Assembly (NCBI RefSeq): GCF_002013915.1
Contig: NZ_MBTF01000002.1
Span: 186,001-250,000 of the forward strand
DNA length: 64,000 bases
Origin: Mucilaginibacter pedocola
Lineage (GTDB): Bacteria; Bacteroidota; Bacteroidia; Sphingobacteriales; Sphingobacteriaceae
Reading direction: 5' to 3'
Shown: in pieces, positions 32,752-42,967 of the stretch
How the letters are laid out: the number at the start of each line of letters is the position of its first letter
Numbering within the stretch: position 1 is the first letter of the stretch
Made by a program: the position numbers and the translations under genes
Notes under the pieces: generated by a model
The model's database searches: none
Told to the model about the DNA's origin: nothing
Seen by the model: the letters and a program-made list of their open reading frames with translations, nothing else

Positions 32752-34812
32752 TTAATATTTAAGCGAAGCTATTTTAACGTTTTTGACTTTTAACCCGCTG
32801 TTTCTGAAGGTTAAGTTGTTAATTTTCAGGTTCGGCCTGAAGGATATCATGGTGCGCTCGCCGGCTATTTCGGTATCAATTAAAGTGCCGCCAAATTTAT
32901 CGCTGTATTTCAAGAGCATGCGAACGGTAAATGGCTTATCCGTGTGCGATAAATTTTCAATAGCATAGTTACGCACGCTTTGCGGCGCGCCGCCTTCGCG
33001 CAAGCTTTTTTCCGCATCGGCAAAGCTGCCGGGTTTTCCAATACCATATTGTGCCCTTTTTGCACCGGGGCTAACTTGCATTTCGCAGGCTTGTGCCTCG
33101 CTGCCTGCGCCTTCCAAAAGTACGCCCAGTTTCGATGCCACATCTTCGCCCGGCTCCACATCGAAAGTGAGCATAAACGAGGGCTTATCTACAGTTACCG
33201 GAATGCCCAAACCTTCATTTATAGCCTTTGCCGACTGTGTTTGAGGAATTATCTCTTCCATCCACTTGGTGCCTATTCTTCCTTCCGGAGATTGGATCAT
33301 TTCGTGAATGCCGAGGGCGCCGCCCCAGCCAGCTATCGGTATCCAACCGGCTATGATGAAGCGCCCGTCTTTTACCTGGCTTACAGCAGGCACATTCATG
33401 CCGTTATAAAAATCCAGACCGGCTTTTACGCCATCTGTAAAATCTCCTTCAGGTGCTGCGGCGGGTTTGGTCCAAAAGCCCGTAAAGCCCCCGATAACGT
33501 AATCGTATTTACCCCATCGGAAAAAGAAAGTACAATCGCCTCCGGGAGGGAAACCGGGATTGATAGAACGCCAGCCACCGGCAATGTCTTTAGATTCCCA
33601 GGTGCCCTTTGCGCCATAGTTGGCCAGCATACGCAGGCGCCCTTCCGGGTCGGTATATACGCTTGGGTTTTCGCAGGGGTGGAAAAGTATTTTGGTTTTA
33701 TGGAAATTACTGATGCCGTCTTCGCTAACAGAATAGGTGGAACCAGCAGGATATACCGATAGCGTATCGTACTTAACAGTACCGGTAACGCCGTTCTTGT
33801 TGTAGTAATCCCATAGCAAAGGTAAGGCGGTTTGCTCCTTGGGGTAAAGCCTGGTGGTATGCAACCCATAGCTGATGGATAGCTTGTTGTCGAATATAAA
33901 AGGTGTTCCGGTGCCGAAGGTTTCCCATTGTTCTTCTATCGGGGTTGCGGCTTCGTGCTCGGTCCAGGTTTTAAAATCGGTTGTGGAAATGTGCTCAAAA
34001 TAATGCCCGCCTTTACCGAATTTGCTGGCGTGGCCACGGCGGTCGAACAAATAAAATACATGGTACCTGCCGTTGTGGTACAGCGTGGCAACATCGCCTA
34101 CCCAGGCATTGTGGTATCCGGGTGTCCAGTATTGTATTTCGGGCGAAGTACGCGGTGTTTGCAAAGCCACCTTTTCGGGTTTAAGTCCCGGGATAAATAG
34201 CTCGGCGTTTGAAACTAATGCCGGGTTAATTTTCCAGGTATTTTGGCCCTCCCATTTTGGATAACCGAGGGGGAAGTCATTATCAACAAGTTCATCGTCT
34301 ACGTACAAAGTCCAGCGCACGCCCGAAAAGTCGAGCGCTATCTCGTGCTCACCGAATGGCTTTTTCAGCATAGCTAATGGTATGCCCACCACCATATCGC
34401 GCCCGGGTTCTTCTGCCTTTGGGTATAGCTTGAGTGAAGCTTCTAACACAGGTACCGTGCCATCGGGCATAGGGTAGGCGGGGTAGTTCTGCATTTTCCT
34501 GTCGGCAGGATTGGCTTTGTAGGTAGTAACCTTTAACACACCCGGGATTTCGAGAAGGGTTTTAGTAGGGTCAGTAGGTTGCAGGTTGGCCTTTAGTTTT
34601 ACGGTAAAGCTGCTTTTGGCAGGCGGTACTGGGAATGCTGCGCTTGTTTTTTGTTGAGATAATTGATTTGATGCTATGCCATTAGCGAAATGCCAGGGCG
34701 TTGACTGTAAAGTGAGCTGTGCGGCTTTTTTACTGGTAGCGCAACCCTGCCAAAACAAACCGGCTGCTATCCCGGCTATCAAAAAGGACTTTTTCGCGAA
34801 CGAGTGTTTCAT
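32752..34812 (-). CDS. Lipoprotein with GH32/GH43-like beta-propeller
   Basis: The 686-residue protein has a lipoprotein signal with Cys at the lipobox (LFWQGC). A beta-sandwich domain occupies about residues 50-200. A propeller-like glycosidase region follows (WTPGYHNAWVGDV, GRYHVFYLFDR, STTDFKTWTEHEAA, repeated strand patterns and a D at WVGDV), then a C-terminal beta-sandwich with HTDKPFTVRMLLKYSDK. The fold matches GH32/GH43/GH68-type enzymes; the family and sugar remain open. It is divergent from the ECF/SusCD operon, with palindromic operator candidates in between. Confidence 0.75.
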   Translation of the reverse strand: MKHSFAKKSFLIAGIAAGLFWQGCATSKKAAQLTLQSTPWHFANGIASNQLSQQKTSAAFPVPPAKSSFTVKLKANLQPTDPTKTLLEIPGVLKVTTYKANPADRKMQNYPAYPMPDGTVPVLEASLKLYPKAEEPGRDMVVGIPLAMLKKPFGEHEIALDFSGVRWTLYVDDELVDNDFPLGYPKWEGQNTWKINPALVSNAELFIPGLKPEKVALQTPRTSPEIQYWTPGYHNAWVGDVATLYHNGRYHVFYLFDRRGHASKFGKGGHYFEHISTTDFKTWTEHEAATPIEEQWETFGTGTPFIFDNKLSISYGLHTTRLYPKEQTALPLLWDYYNKNGVTGTVKYDTLSVYPAGSTYSVSEDGISNFHKTKILFHPCENPSVYTDPEGRLRMLANYGAKGTWESKDIAGGWRSINPGFPPGGDCTFFFRWGKYDYVIGGFTGFWTKPAAAPEGDFTDGVKAGLDFYNGMNVPAVSQVKDGRFIIAGWIPIAGWGGALGIHEMIQSPEGRIGTKWMEEIIPQTQSAKAINEGLGIPVTVDKPSFMLTFDVEPGEDVASKLGVLLEGAGSEAQACEMQVSPGAKRAQYGIGKPGSFADAEKSLREGGAPQSVRNYAIENLSHTDKPFTVRMLLKYSDKFGGTLIDTEIAGERTMISFRPNLKINNLTFRNSGLKVKNVKIASLKY

Positions 34813-34879
34813 TGTATAAGTTTAAGTGTCTATAGTATTTTAAATAGAATAAGCTATATAAACTAAGCCCCCCTTTGCC

Positions 34880-35100
34880 ATCAAACTTAATCGTTTAAGT
34901 CGCCTTTTAAATAATACCCTTGATTCTGCGTGTGTACCCCATAAAAGGTAGTTGTTAATTATGCCTTCAAATCTCAGAATAGCGCTGTAATCCAAATGAA
35001 GCTTAAGCTAAAACGGTTAATAATTTCGGGGTGCTTTTATTTTCCGAAGGCTTATAGTACTAATTGGTCGTAGCAAATGTATCACTTTAAACGTTTAAAG
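34880..35100. promoter_or_regulatory. Two LacI-type operator candidates
   Basis: CTTTAAACGTTTAAAG (35085-35100) is a perfect 16-base palindrome of the LacI-family style with a central CG. A related, imperfect site (ACTTAATCGTTTAAGT) lies at 34885-34900. The rest of the 34813-35226 gap has no gene. No LacI gene is in the window, so the regulator is elsewhere. Confidence 0.45.
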
Positions 35101-35209
35101 CAAATGATTTATTTTGAGGTGAAAATATACCAGTGTAGGTTTCCACCCTATAGTTGTATAACATGCGCCTTATAGCATATTCCTTAAAATTAACTTAACA
35201 TTGGCTCTG

Positions 35210-35217
35210 TACTTTTG
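35210..35217 (+). promoter_or_regulatory. -7 element of ECF sigma gene
   Basis: TACTTTTG is an exact TAnnTTTG match. It is only nine bases before the ATG at 35227, so the transcript would be nearly leaderless. No clear -33 box was found at the expected spacing. Confidence 0.4.
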
Positions 35218-35226
35218 CGGTGAGGT

Positions 35227-35826
35227 ATGATCGAACAGCAGGTTTCAGATACGGAATTATTACTACGAATAAAGGATGGTGACCATTCGTCCTTTGATCT
35301 GCTGTTCGACCGTTATTGGGAACGCCTGTACCGCGCGGCGCTTGCTCGTGTAGATGATGATTCTGTTGCGCAGGACATTGTTCAGGAACTGTTCATTAAA
35401 CTTTGGGAACGCCGCCATAAACTCACCATACAATTATCACTCGAAAATTATTTGCTTAGCGCCGTGCGTTTTAGCGTGATAAGCCACTTTCGCTCCAAGA
35501 ATGTAAATGAGGTGCGGCTCGACGATGCCTTGCAGCGCGTGGAATTGCTGGAGGCATCTATCAACGAAAACGCGGGGTACTTTGAACTGGAGAAAACCCT
35601 GGAAGATGCGTTGAGTAAAATGCCTGATATGCTGCAAAAGGTTTACCAGCTGCGCAGCGAGAACAAGCCCGTGAAACAAATAGCCGGTGAACTGGGCGTG
35701 GCTGAGCAAACTGTAAAGAACTACATCTCCGAAGTGTTGCGTCGCCTGCGCATAGCCATTATTGAAAAACACCCTGAAAAGCAGGTTACCTACCTTGCAC
35801 TCCTGATTGCCATCCTTAACAAATAA
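35227..35826 (+). CDS. ECF-type RNA polymerase sigma factor
   Basis: The 199-residue protein has sigma region 2 (SFDLLFDRYWERLYRAAL, DIVQELFIKLWERR) and region 4 (MPDMLQKVYQLRSENKPVKQIAGELGVAEQTVKNYISEVLRRLR at the C-terminal third). It belongs to the Bacteroidota sigma-70 ECF group that pairs with FecR-type anti-sigma factors and SusC-type receptors. Its gene starts the locus, and it likely transcribes susC/susD when FecR releases it. Confidence 0.95.
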   Translation: MIEQQVSDTELLLRIKDGDHSSFDLLFDRYWERLYRAALARVDDDSVAQDIVQELFIKLWERRHKLTIQLSLENYLLSAVRFSVISHFRSKNVNEVRLDDALQRVELLEASINENAGYFELEKTLEDALSKMPDMLQKVYQLRSENKPVKQIAGELGVAEQTVKNYISEVLRRLRIAIIEKHPEKQVTYLALLIAILNK

Positions 35827-35899
35827 TTAATACAAGCTTAATTGTAATTATAAGTACCTCCGGCCTTTTTCAGCGACTTACTACTGAAAAGCCCCGGGA

Positions 35900-36838
35900 A
35901 TGGATATCAAAAAATTCAGAAATAAATTACAGCGGTATTTAAAAGGCACCTCCAACGAAACCGAGAGCGCCATAGTTGAGGCTTGGTACCGGTCGTACCA
36001 GTCGGCAGAGGAAGCGGAAATAAGCGCCCCCGAAAAGGAAGCCATTAAAAACGCCATCCGCCAAAAAATAAACGGGGCTACGGCTACGCCGGTAAAACTC
36101 AATTGGGCTCGCTATAGCATTGCCGCAAGCCTGGTGCTGGTATCGGGCATTGCCCTATTCTTCTACAATTTTAAAAAGCGTTCATCCGAAAATATCGTGT
36201 ATACCACGCTGCATACCAAAGCGGGAGAGGTGAAAGAGGTTACCCTGCCCGATAGCTCGGTGATGTGGGTAAACTCGCTAAGCACAGTGCGGGTGCCGGT
36301 ATCTTTTGATGGGGCCGTACGCAACGTTCTGCTTGATGAAGGCGAGGTTTTTCTGCAGGTAAAGCACAAAACAACCCAACCATTCCGGGTGAACACCGGC
36401 CTTTTGCAGGTGCAGGTATTAGGTACATCCTTTAATGTAAATGCTTATGCAGCCCTAAAGCGTACCAGCGTTGCGGTGGCAACCGGTAAGGTGGCTGTAA
36501 TTGCGGGCGGCAAAACATTATCCTTTCTTACGCCCGGGCAGCAGTTAATGTTTGATAACCAAACCCAAACACACAAACTAAACAATATAGATGTCTCGGC
36601 AACGCAAAGCTGGAAAGATGGCGACACTTACCTCACACAAGCCAATTTTGATGAACTGGCCGTGGTGGTTAAAAACCTTTACGGGCTTAAGTTAAAAGCC
36701 GCTAACCCGGAGGTTGCGCGCTACCAGTTCACCATGCGCCTGCGCCGTAATGTATCGGCAGATGAGGCTTTAAAAGTTATCAGTTTAATGCACAACACAC
36801 ATTTCAAAAAGGAGGGGAATGAAGTAGTACTGTACTAA
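35900..36838 (+). CDS. FecR-type anti-sigma factor
   Basis: The 312-residue protein has a cytoplasmic N-terminal region, one membrane helix (about residues 72-92) and the periplasmic FecR domain with EVKEVTLPDSSVMWVNS and VLGTSFNVNAYA. A C-terminal DUF4974-type region (FDELAVVVKNLYGLKLKA to the end) follows. It holds the ECF sigma factor and receives signals from the SusC N-terminal domain. It is 73 bases after the sigma gene. Confidence 0.95.
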   Translation: MDIKKFRNKLQRYLKGTSNETESAIVEAWYRSYQSAEEAEISAPEKEAIKNAIRQKINGATATPVKLNWARYSIAASLVLVSGIALFFYNFKKRSSENIVYTTLHTKAGEVKEVTLPDSSVMWVNSLSTVRVPVSFDGAVRNVLLDEGEVFLQVKHKTTQPFRVNTGLLQVQVLGTSFNVNAYAALKRTSVAVATGKVAVIAGGKTLSFLTPGQQLMFDNQTQTHKLNNIDVSATQSWKDGDTYLTQANFDELAVVVKNLYGLKLKAANPEVARYQFTMRLRRNVSADEALKVISLMHNTHFKKEGNEVVLY

Positions 36839-36846
36839 AAAAATAA

Positions 36847-36872
36847 CCGGCTTCTGTTGCAGCAGAAACCGG
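36847..36872 (+). terminator. Hairpin between fecR and susC
   Basis: CCGGCTTCTG pairs with CAGAAACCGG with one mismatch, 9 bases after the FecR stop. It may attenuate readthrough so that the sigma/FecR part and the SusC part are expressed differently. Confidence 0.5.
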
Positions 36873-36954
36873 CCTAAATTTTAAGCAAACCATGTTTTCG
36901 ACGCGCGGTTTGCCCGGCTCAGCAATCAATTAATATTACAAAGCAATCAAAAAT

Positions 36955-39900
36955 ATGAATTTTCACTCACAGTTATGGAGGCAGTTTATGCGCATTTCAT
37001 TTCTACTTTTTACGATATTATTTACGGGCCTGCTATCTGTGCAGGCAACCGGCCTAAATGCCCAGGGCATTAGTACGCGTATCGACATTTCTTTCGAAAA
37101 CGAAACGCTCTCGGCAGTAGTTAAAAAACTCGAAAAGAAAGCTAACGTAGTTTTTGCCTACGACGAGGTTTACCTAAAACTTGCCGATAAGCAAGTGAAG
37201 CCCGCAAACTACCAGGGCCAAACCGTAGAAGCTATCCTTGCAGGGATACTTACACAGCAAGGTATCGGCTTTAAAGAACAGGGCGGCAACATTCTGTTGT
37301 TTAAACAGGCAGCCGGTAAAGTTTCCGGTAAAGTAACGGACGATACAGGTGAACCGCTACCCGGCGCCACTATACGTATTGCCGGCACTACCATTGGCGC
37401 AACTACCGATGTTAATGGTAATTACACACTAACCGTGCCCGAAGGCAATTATAAACTAACGGTTTCTTTCGTTGGTTTCAGGCAGGCGGAAGTTGATATT
37501 ACCGTAAGCGGCGATCGTACCACGGTAACTAACGTTAAAATGCTTGCGGGTGCTATGTTACAGGAGGTTACCGTAAGTTACGGTAAGCAAAAATCGAGAG
37601 AGGTGACCGGCTCTATTGCGCAACTCAATGCTAAACAGCTTGATGATATGCCCGTTGTGCAATTTGCGCAGCAATTGCAGGGCAAAATTGCCGGTGTGCA
37701 TATTGCGCAAACCAGTGGGCAGCCCGGCCGTGGCGTGGAGTTCAGGATACGTGGTGCGGCATCTTTTTATGCCAGCAACCAACCGCTTATTGTAATAGAT
37801 GGTGCGCCTGTTACCGGCAGCATCAACAATATTAACCCATCGGAAATAGAAAGCTACAGCGTTTTAAAAGATGCTTCGGCTACCGCGCTATATGGTTCCA
37901 GGGCAGCCAATGGCGTTATTTTGATAACCACCAAGCATGCTAAACCCGGCGAAACCCAAATACAATTTAACTCTAATTACGGTGTGCAAAAAATTCCGAG
38001 CGAGCGTGTGCCTAAAATGATGGATGCCCGTGGTTTTGCGCAGTACATGAAGGAGAAATTTGAGGATGCCCGCAAATACGAGCCGGGTTATACCACCGCC
38101 ACCCCGGTTGAATATCAAAACCCCGACCAATACGGCGAAGGCACCAACTGGTATAAACTGCTTACCCGCACAGCGCCTATCCAGAACTACGACCTTACGG
38201 TGCAGTCGGCCCGCGAAAACTCTTCGTCTACCGTTATTGTGGGTTACCAGGAACAACAAGGTGTGCTGATAAACACCGGTACCAAATTATACTCGTTAAG
38301 GATAAACCAGGATGTGAGCATGCTGAACAACCGCCTTAAACTGGGCTTTAACATAGCGCCAAGTTACCGCTTAGATCATAACAATCGTTTAGGTACCGAT
38401 GGTGTGGGTGGTTTGTTCGAGAGGATATTCGAGGCAAGTCCGCTGAAATCGCCTTACAACGAAGACGGTACTTATAATCGGGATACGTATTCGCCGGGCA
38501 TGGTTGCCTACATTAACCCATTGGCCCAGTTCAACCTTACGCAGGACGATTATAAAACCACCCGTATTTTGGGTAATGCTTACTTAAACTACGAATTTGT
38601 AAAAGGGCTTAGCCTGAAAACCAACTTCGCGGTTGATAAAGGCAACGAGAGCCGCAAGTATTATCAATCGGGCGTGGTAAGCTCAACCGTCGGCAACCCA
38701 ACAGGTACCGCTACCTCTAACGATAACGGTTCTTACACCGCAGAAGCGAATTTGGTTTACAATAAAACCTTTGCTAACGACCATAACATCGAAATACTGG
38801 GGGGCTATTCTGCACAAAAATATAGCGGGTATAATAGTACGTTGACCGGTTTAGGTTTCCCGGATGATAATATCCCTTACTTAACTGCTGCTACCAGTTT
38901 ATCTGCAGGTAACAGTACTTATTCGGCATACTCGCTGTTATCGAGCATTGCGCGTGTAAATTATAACTACAAAGGCAAATACATGTTACAGGGTGCTGTG
39001 CGCCGAGATGGTTCTTCGCGTTTTGGTGCCGACCAAAAGTATGGTACCTTCCCATCGGTGTCTGCCGGCTGGGTGGTAAGCGACGAAAGCTTTATGCAGA
39101 ATATAAAAGGGCTCGATCTGTTCAAGATCCGCGCCAGCTACGGTATTACCGGTAACAACTTTTTTGGCAACTACGAGGCACAGGCAACGTTGGGCAAATA
39201 CTACTATGGCCCGGATGCCGGCCAAAGCATCAACAGGTTGCAGAACGCCAACCTGCGCTGGGAACGTAACAAACAGTTCGATATCGGTTTCGACTTATCG
39301 TTACTGCACAACCGCCTCAACATTACCTACGATTACTACCACAAAATATCTGATGGTTTGATCATGAGCCGCCCTATTCCGCGTGCTTCGGGTTTTACGA
39401 ATATTTTGGATAACGTTGGTGTGGTGGCATTATGGGGCCACGAGATATCGGTTAGCAGCACTAACTTAACCGGCAAGCTGAAATGGAATACCAACTTCAA
39501 TATTTCGTTCGACAGGAATATTATTAAGGACCTGGTAGACCCGGGCTACATCCGCAGAAACAATACCGTTTCTTCCGATTACTACCGCCAGCAGGAAGGG
39601 CATCACTTAGGTGAGTTTTATGGCTTTGTGTTTTTGGGCTTATACAAAGATGCTAACGACCTGGCCAACTCTGCTAAATACGGCAGCGCATCAGATGTGG
39701 GTACCATTAAGGTTAAAGACATTAACGGTGATGGCGTGATTGATGACGTTAACGACCGTACTTTTATAGGCGACCCAACCCCAACCTTTACCGGTGGTTT
39801 AACCAATAACTTCAGCTACGGTAATTTCGACCTGAATATTCACACCGCGTTTTCTGTTGGCAGTAAAATACTCAATGCTGCAAAATGGGCCTACCAAAGC

Positions 39901-40287
39901 AACCTGGATGGCTCGAGGGTGATGCTTGCCGCTGCTGCAGATCGCTGGAGGAGCGAAGAGAACCCAGGTTCGGGCATATATCCGCGTACTAAAACCGGTA
40001 CTACCGCCATGGGCCGACAGGTGAACTCGCAATGGGTTGAGAATGGCTCGTACCTGTCTATCAAAAACATTTCGCTGGGTTACCGCATCAATGTTAAAAA
40101 TACATTGGTGAAAAGCCTGAGGGTGTACGGATCGGTACAACAGGCATTTGTAATAACCGGTTACTCGGGTTTGAACCCCGAGATCAACTTCGCCGGCCAG
40201 GACCCAACCCTGGGCATAGGCGTTGACGAGAATGCTTACCCTATTCCAAGAACCTTCTCTGTGGGCCTGTCGGCAACCTTTAAATAG
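36955..40287 (+). CDS. SusC/RagA TonB-dependent receptor with STN domain
   Basis: The 1110-residue protein has a signal peptide (about residues 10-36), an STN (secretin/TonB N-terminal) domain around 45-110, a carboxypeptidase-regulatory-like domain 118-200, a plug domain with GEVFRIRGAAS-like and QPLIVIDGAPV and YGSRAANGVILITTK, and the beta-barrel. The STN domain marks a signal-transducing receptor that talks to FecR. It imports the substrate through the outer membrane with SusD as the lid. SusD follows by 24 bases. Confidence 0.97.
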   Translation: MNFHSQLWRQFMRISFLLFTILFTGLLSVQATGLNAQGISTRIDISFENETLSAVVKKLEKKANVVFAYDEVYLKLADKQVKPANYQGQTVEAILAGILTQQGIGFKEQGGNILLFKQAAGKVSGKVTDDTGEPLPGATIRIAGTTIGATTDVNGNYTLTVPEGNYKLTVSFVGFRQAEVDITVSGDRTTVTNVKMLAGAMLQEVTVSYGKQKSREVTGSIAQLNAKQLDDMPVVQFAQQLQGKIAGVHIAQTSGQPGRGVEFRIRGAASFYASNQPLIVIDGAPVTGSINNINPSEIESYSVLKDASATALYGSRAANGVILITTKHAKPGETQIQFNSNYGVQKIPSERVPKMMDARGFAQYMKEKFEDARKYEPGYTTATPVEYQNPDQYGEGTNWYKLLTRTAPIQNYDLTVQSARENSSSTVIVGYQEQQGVLINTGTKLYSLRINQDVSMLNNRLKLGFNIAPSYRLDHNNRLGTDGVGGLFERIFEASPLKSPYNEDGTYNRDTYSPGMVAYINPLAQFNLTQDDYKTTRILGNAYLNYEFVKGLSLKTNFAVDKGNESRKYYQSGVVSSTVGNPTGTATSNDNGSYTAEANLVYNKTFANDHNIEILGGYSAQKYSGYNSTLTGLGFPDDNIPYLTAATSLSAGNSTYSAYSLLSSIARVNYNYKGKYMLQGAVRRDGSSRFGADQKYGTFPSVSAGWVVSDESFMQNIKGLDLFKIRASYGITGNNFFGNYEAQATLGKYYYGPDAGQSINRLQNANLRWERNKQFDIGFDLSLLHNRLNITYDYYHKISDGLIMSRPIPRASGFTNILDNVGVVALWGHEISVSSTNLTGKLKWNTNFNISFDRNIIKDLVDPGYIRRNNTVSSDYYRQQEGHHLGEFYGFVFLGLYKDANDLANSAKYGSASDVGTIKVKDINGDGVIDDVNDRTFIGDPTPTFTGGLTNNFSYGNFDLNIHTAFSVGSKILNAAKWAYQSNLDGSRVMLAAAADRWRSEENPGSGIYPRTKTGTTAMGRQVNSQWVENGSYLSIKNISLGYRINVKNTLVKSLRVYGSVQQAFVITGYSGLNPEINFAGQDPTLGIGVDENAYPIPRTFSVGLSATFK

Positions 40288-40311
40288 TAGATACCCTTTA
40301 GCTAAAACTAC

Positions 40312-41847
40312 ATGAAAAAGATATATATCATACTTGCCCTGCTAACCGTAACGGCGGCATCGTGCAAAAAAGACTTTATAAACCTGGTGCCCGAAGATTC
40401 GTACACTGACGCATCTTTCTATAAAACGCCCGATCAATTTAAACAAGCAGTAATTGCGGCCTACGCTCCGCTTAGGGATGTATTGCTGAATGATTATTTC
40501 ACTTCGGAAATGCACTCAGATAATACTATTTACCAGCCATACCCCAGCAACCGTGGTACGGCGTATATCTACCGCGAGCAGATATCCAACTTTACCAATA
40601 CACCCACTAACGATTATGCCAACGCCGTTTGGCAGCACTGCTATACCGGTATATCGCGTACCAATATCGTTATCGACCGTTTACAAACTGCTACTTTCGA
40701 TGCGGCTGTTAAAGCGCCATTCGATGGCGAAGCTAAGTTTTTAAGGGCATTTTATTACTTTAAGCTGGTAAGGTTATTTGGTGGCCTGCCGCTGTTTTTG
40801 AACGAAGTGAAAGGTGCCGATGATGCCTTCAAAAACCGCTCGTCGGTTGAGGAAGTGTATGCCCAGATCATTAAAGATGCAACGGATGCCGTAAGTGAAT
40901 TGGCGGCACCTACCAAATTCCCGCAAACAGGTTATGCTACCAAAGGCTCGGCTACTATGCTGCTGGCCGAAGTTTATGCCACCCAAAAGAAATGGGCCGA
41001 TGCAGAAACTTTGTTGAACACCCTGCCCGCTATGGGCTACGGTTTAAATGCCAATTATGCTGACGCGTTTTCGCCGGCCAACAAAAACAGCAAGGAGTCA
41101 TTATTCGAAGTGCAGTACCTTAATGGTACCGTATTGGGTACAACGCCAAACCCGCTAACTTTCCACTTTTTGCCGCGCAGTACAAATACCAGCATTGTAT
41201 TGGGTATAAACATTAACAACAGCTCTACCGGTGGTTGGAACACCCCAAGCCAGGACCTGATTAACAGCTACGAGCCCGATGATAAACGCCTTGATGCTTC
41301 TATAGGCATTGTAGAAGGCGCGTACAACGCAAGCGACCTGTTCGTTTATTCGGCAAACAAAAGCATTATTGGTTATACGCCAACTGCTGGTAAAATTGGT
41401 GTGCCATACATTAAAAAATATGTACACGCACCGCTTGCTACAAACCTCGGCTCCGGCGATAACTTCCCTATCTATCGCTACTCGGATGCTTTGCTATTAC
41501 TGGCTGAAGCACAGAATGAGCAAGGCAAATCGCCGGTTACCGCATTAAGCGCTGTACGCGGCCGCGCCGGTTTAACCACTACTGCTGCCGACCAAAACAC
41601 CATGCGCGATGTAATTGCACACGAGCGCCGCGTAGAGCTGGCCTTTGAAAACCATCGCTGGAACGACTTGGTACGCACAGGTAAAGCCATTGAAACCGTT
41701 AATGTATTTGGCGCCGTATTAAAAACACAGGTGAACTACCTTACGCCTGATGCTTATATGCTTAACCAAAACAAGCTGCTGTTCCCTATACCACAATACG
41801 AGGTAGAGTTGAACCCTGCCGGGATGATACAAAACCCGGGCTATTAA
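40312..41847 (+). CDS. SusD/RagB substrate-binding lipoprotein
   Basis: The 511-residue protein has a lipobox (TAASC) and the SusD-like fold: N-terminal KDFINLVPEDSYTDASFYKTPDQF-type helix and ACAPLR-type TPR-like segments, then LLADADLL-type and C-terminal LAFENHRWNDLVRTGKAIE. It sits on the SusC barrel and binds the ligand. It shares the SusC transcript with two phosphoesterase genes, which suggests a phosphorylated ligand, but the ligand cannot be read from sequence. Confidence 0.95.
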   Translation: MKKIYIILALLTVTAASCKKDFINLVPEDSYTDASFYKTPDQFKQAVIAAYAPLRDVLLNDYFTSEMHSDNTIYQPYPSNRGTAYIYREQISNFTNTPTNDYANAVWQHCYTGISRTNIVIDRLQTATFDAAVKAPFDGEAKFLRAFYYFKLVRLFGGLPLFLNEVKGADDAFKNRSSVEEVYAQIIKDATDAVSELAAPTKFPQTGYATKGSATMLLAEVYATQKKWADAETLLNTLPAMGYGLNANYADAFSPANKNSKESLFEVQYLNGTVLGTTPNPLTFHFLPRSTNTSIVLGININNSSTGGWNTPSQDLINSYEPDDKRLDASIGIVEGAYNASDLFVYSANKSIIGYTPTAGKIGVPYIKKYVHAPLATNLGSGDNFPIYRYSDALLLLAEAQNEQGKSPVTALSAVRGRAGLTTTAADQNTMRDVIAHERRVELAFENHRWNDLVRTGKAIETVNVFGAVLKTQVNYLTPDAYMLNQNKLLFPIPQYEVELNPAGMIQNPGY

Positions 41848-41910
41848 TATTTCACTTAAGGGCGGGCAATTTGCCTGCCTTTAAATTTTCCTCGATACAT
41901 CACTTTAAAT

Positions 41911-42954
41911 ATGAAGAATACAATAAACACGCTGACGGCTTTGCTTACGGGCTTATGCTTTACAGCGATGGGTGCGAACGCCGAATCCATAAAGGCGGAT
42001 ACCGTTTTGAACACTCCCGGTACGCCCGCGGTAGTAAAACCCGGCGATTTTTCGATAGCCGTCATTCCCGATACACAATACTACCTGGCGCAGGCGCAAT
42101 TGGGCGGCTCCTTCGATATGTTTTTGGCGCAAATAGACTGGATAAAGAAGAACCAGGTAAAAGAGAATATTGCCTACGTAGCCCACATGGGCGATATTAC
42201 GGAACATGGCGATAACCCGGTAACGGCCCGCTCGGAATGGTATCTGGCTAAAAAGGCTATTTACGGTTTAGAGAACCCGGTGAGCATCCCATACGGGTTA
42301 ACTGTTGGTAACCACGACCAGTACCCATCGCAGTACCCCGTTAAAGGCAGTACCAATGGCTATAACCAATATTTCGGAGTAAAACATTTTGAAGGACGCC
42401 CGTATTACGGTGGCCACTATGGCAACAATAACGATAGCCATTACGATAAATTCACTGCCGGTGGTGTGGACTTTATTGTTGTGTTTTTAGAATTCGATTC
42501 GCATAACGAAGACCAGGCCAACCTGTACGCATGGGCCAATACTATCCTGAAAGAGAATGCCCAACGTAAAGCTATTGTAGTAAGCCATTCTATCATCCAC
42601 TTTAACCCTGTTACCGGCAGCAATATCCCGCAGGCTCCTTTTAATGCCGAAGGCAAAGCCATTTACGAAGGGCTGAAAGGCAACTCCAACCTGTTTATGA
42701 TGCTTTGCGGTCACGTTGGCGATAACGGCGAAGGCTACCGCGCCGATGTTTACGAGGGCAACACCGTTAAAACCTTCCTGAGCGATTACCAGAGCAGGCC
42801 TAACGGCGGCAACGGCTTAATGCGCCTTTACAAATTCTCGGTAAAAAAGAACGAGCTAAGCGTGAGAACTTTCTCGCCTTATGCCAACATCAACGAAACA
42901 GATGCCGACAGCCAGTTTACTGTTCCCCTGTTCGATAAAGCATCATCCAAATAA
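41911..42954 (+). CDS. Secreted calcineurin-like metallophosphoesterase
   Basis: The 347-residue protein has a signal peptide (residues 1-24, cut after ANA). Metal motifs are IPDTQYY (D-x-Q in place of D-x-H), HMGDITEHGD, TVGNHDQYP, VVSHSIIH and CGHVGDNGEG. A DxQ first motif is known in some phosphodiesterase-type families. It lies 63 bases after susD and 13 before the next gene, so it should act on what the SusC/D pair handles. Confidence 0.9.
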   Translation: MKNTINTLTALLTGLCFTAMGANAESIKADTVLNTPGTPAVVKPGDFSIAVIPDTQYYLAQAQLGGSFDMFLAQIDWIKKNQVKENIAYVAHMGDITEHGDNPVTARSEWYLAKKAIYGLENPVSIPYGLTVGNHDQYPSQYPVKGSTNGYNQYFGVKHFEGRPYYGGHYGNNNDSHYDKFTAGGVDFIVVFLEFDSHNEDQANLYAWANTILKENAQRKAIVVSHSIIHFNPVTGSNIPQAPFNAEGKAIYEGLKGNSNLFMMLCGHVGDNGEGYRADVYEGNTVKTFLSDYQSRPNGGNGLMRLYKFSVKKNELSVRTFSPYANINETDADSQFTVPLFDKASSK

Positions 42955-42967
42955 TAAGTCAATTACC

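Noticed and set aside
35150..35226. Possible -33 box for the ECF sigma promoter
   Set aside because: No TTTG or TTG at the expected 19-21 base spacing before TACTTTTG, so only the -7 element is reported.
34813..35226. Hidden gene in the 414-base gap
   Set aside because: No open frame of coding quality on either strand; palindromes and a promoter explain part of it.
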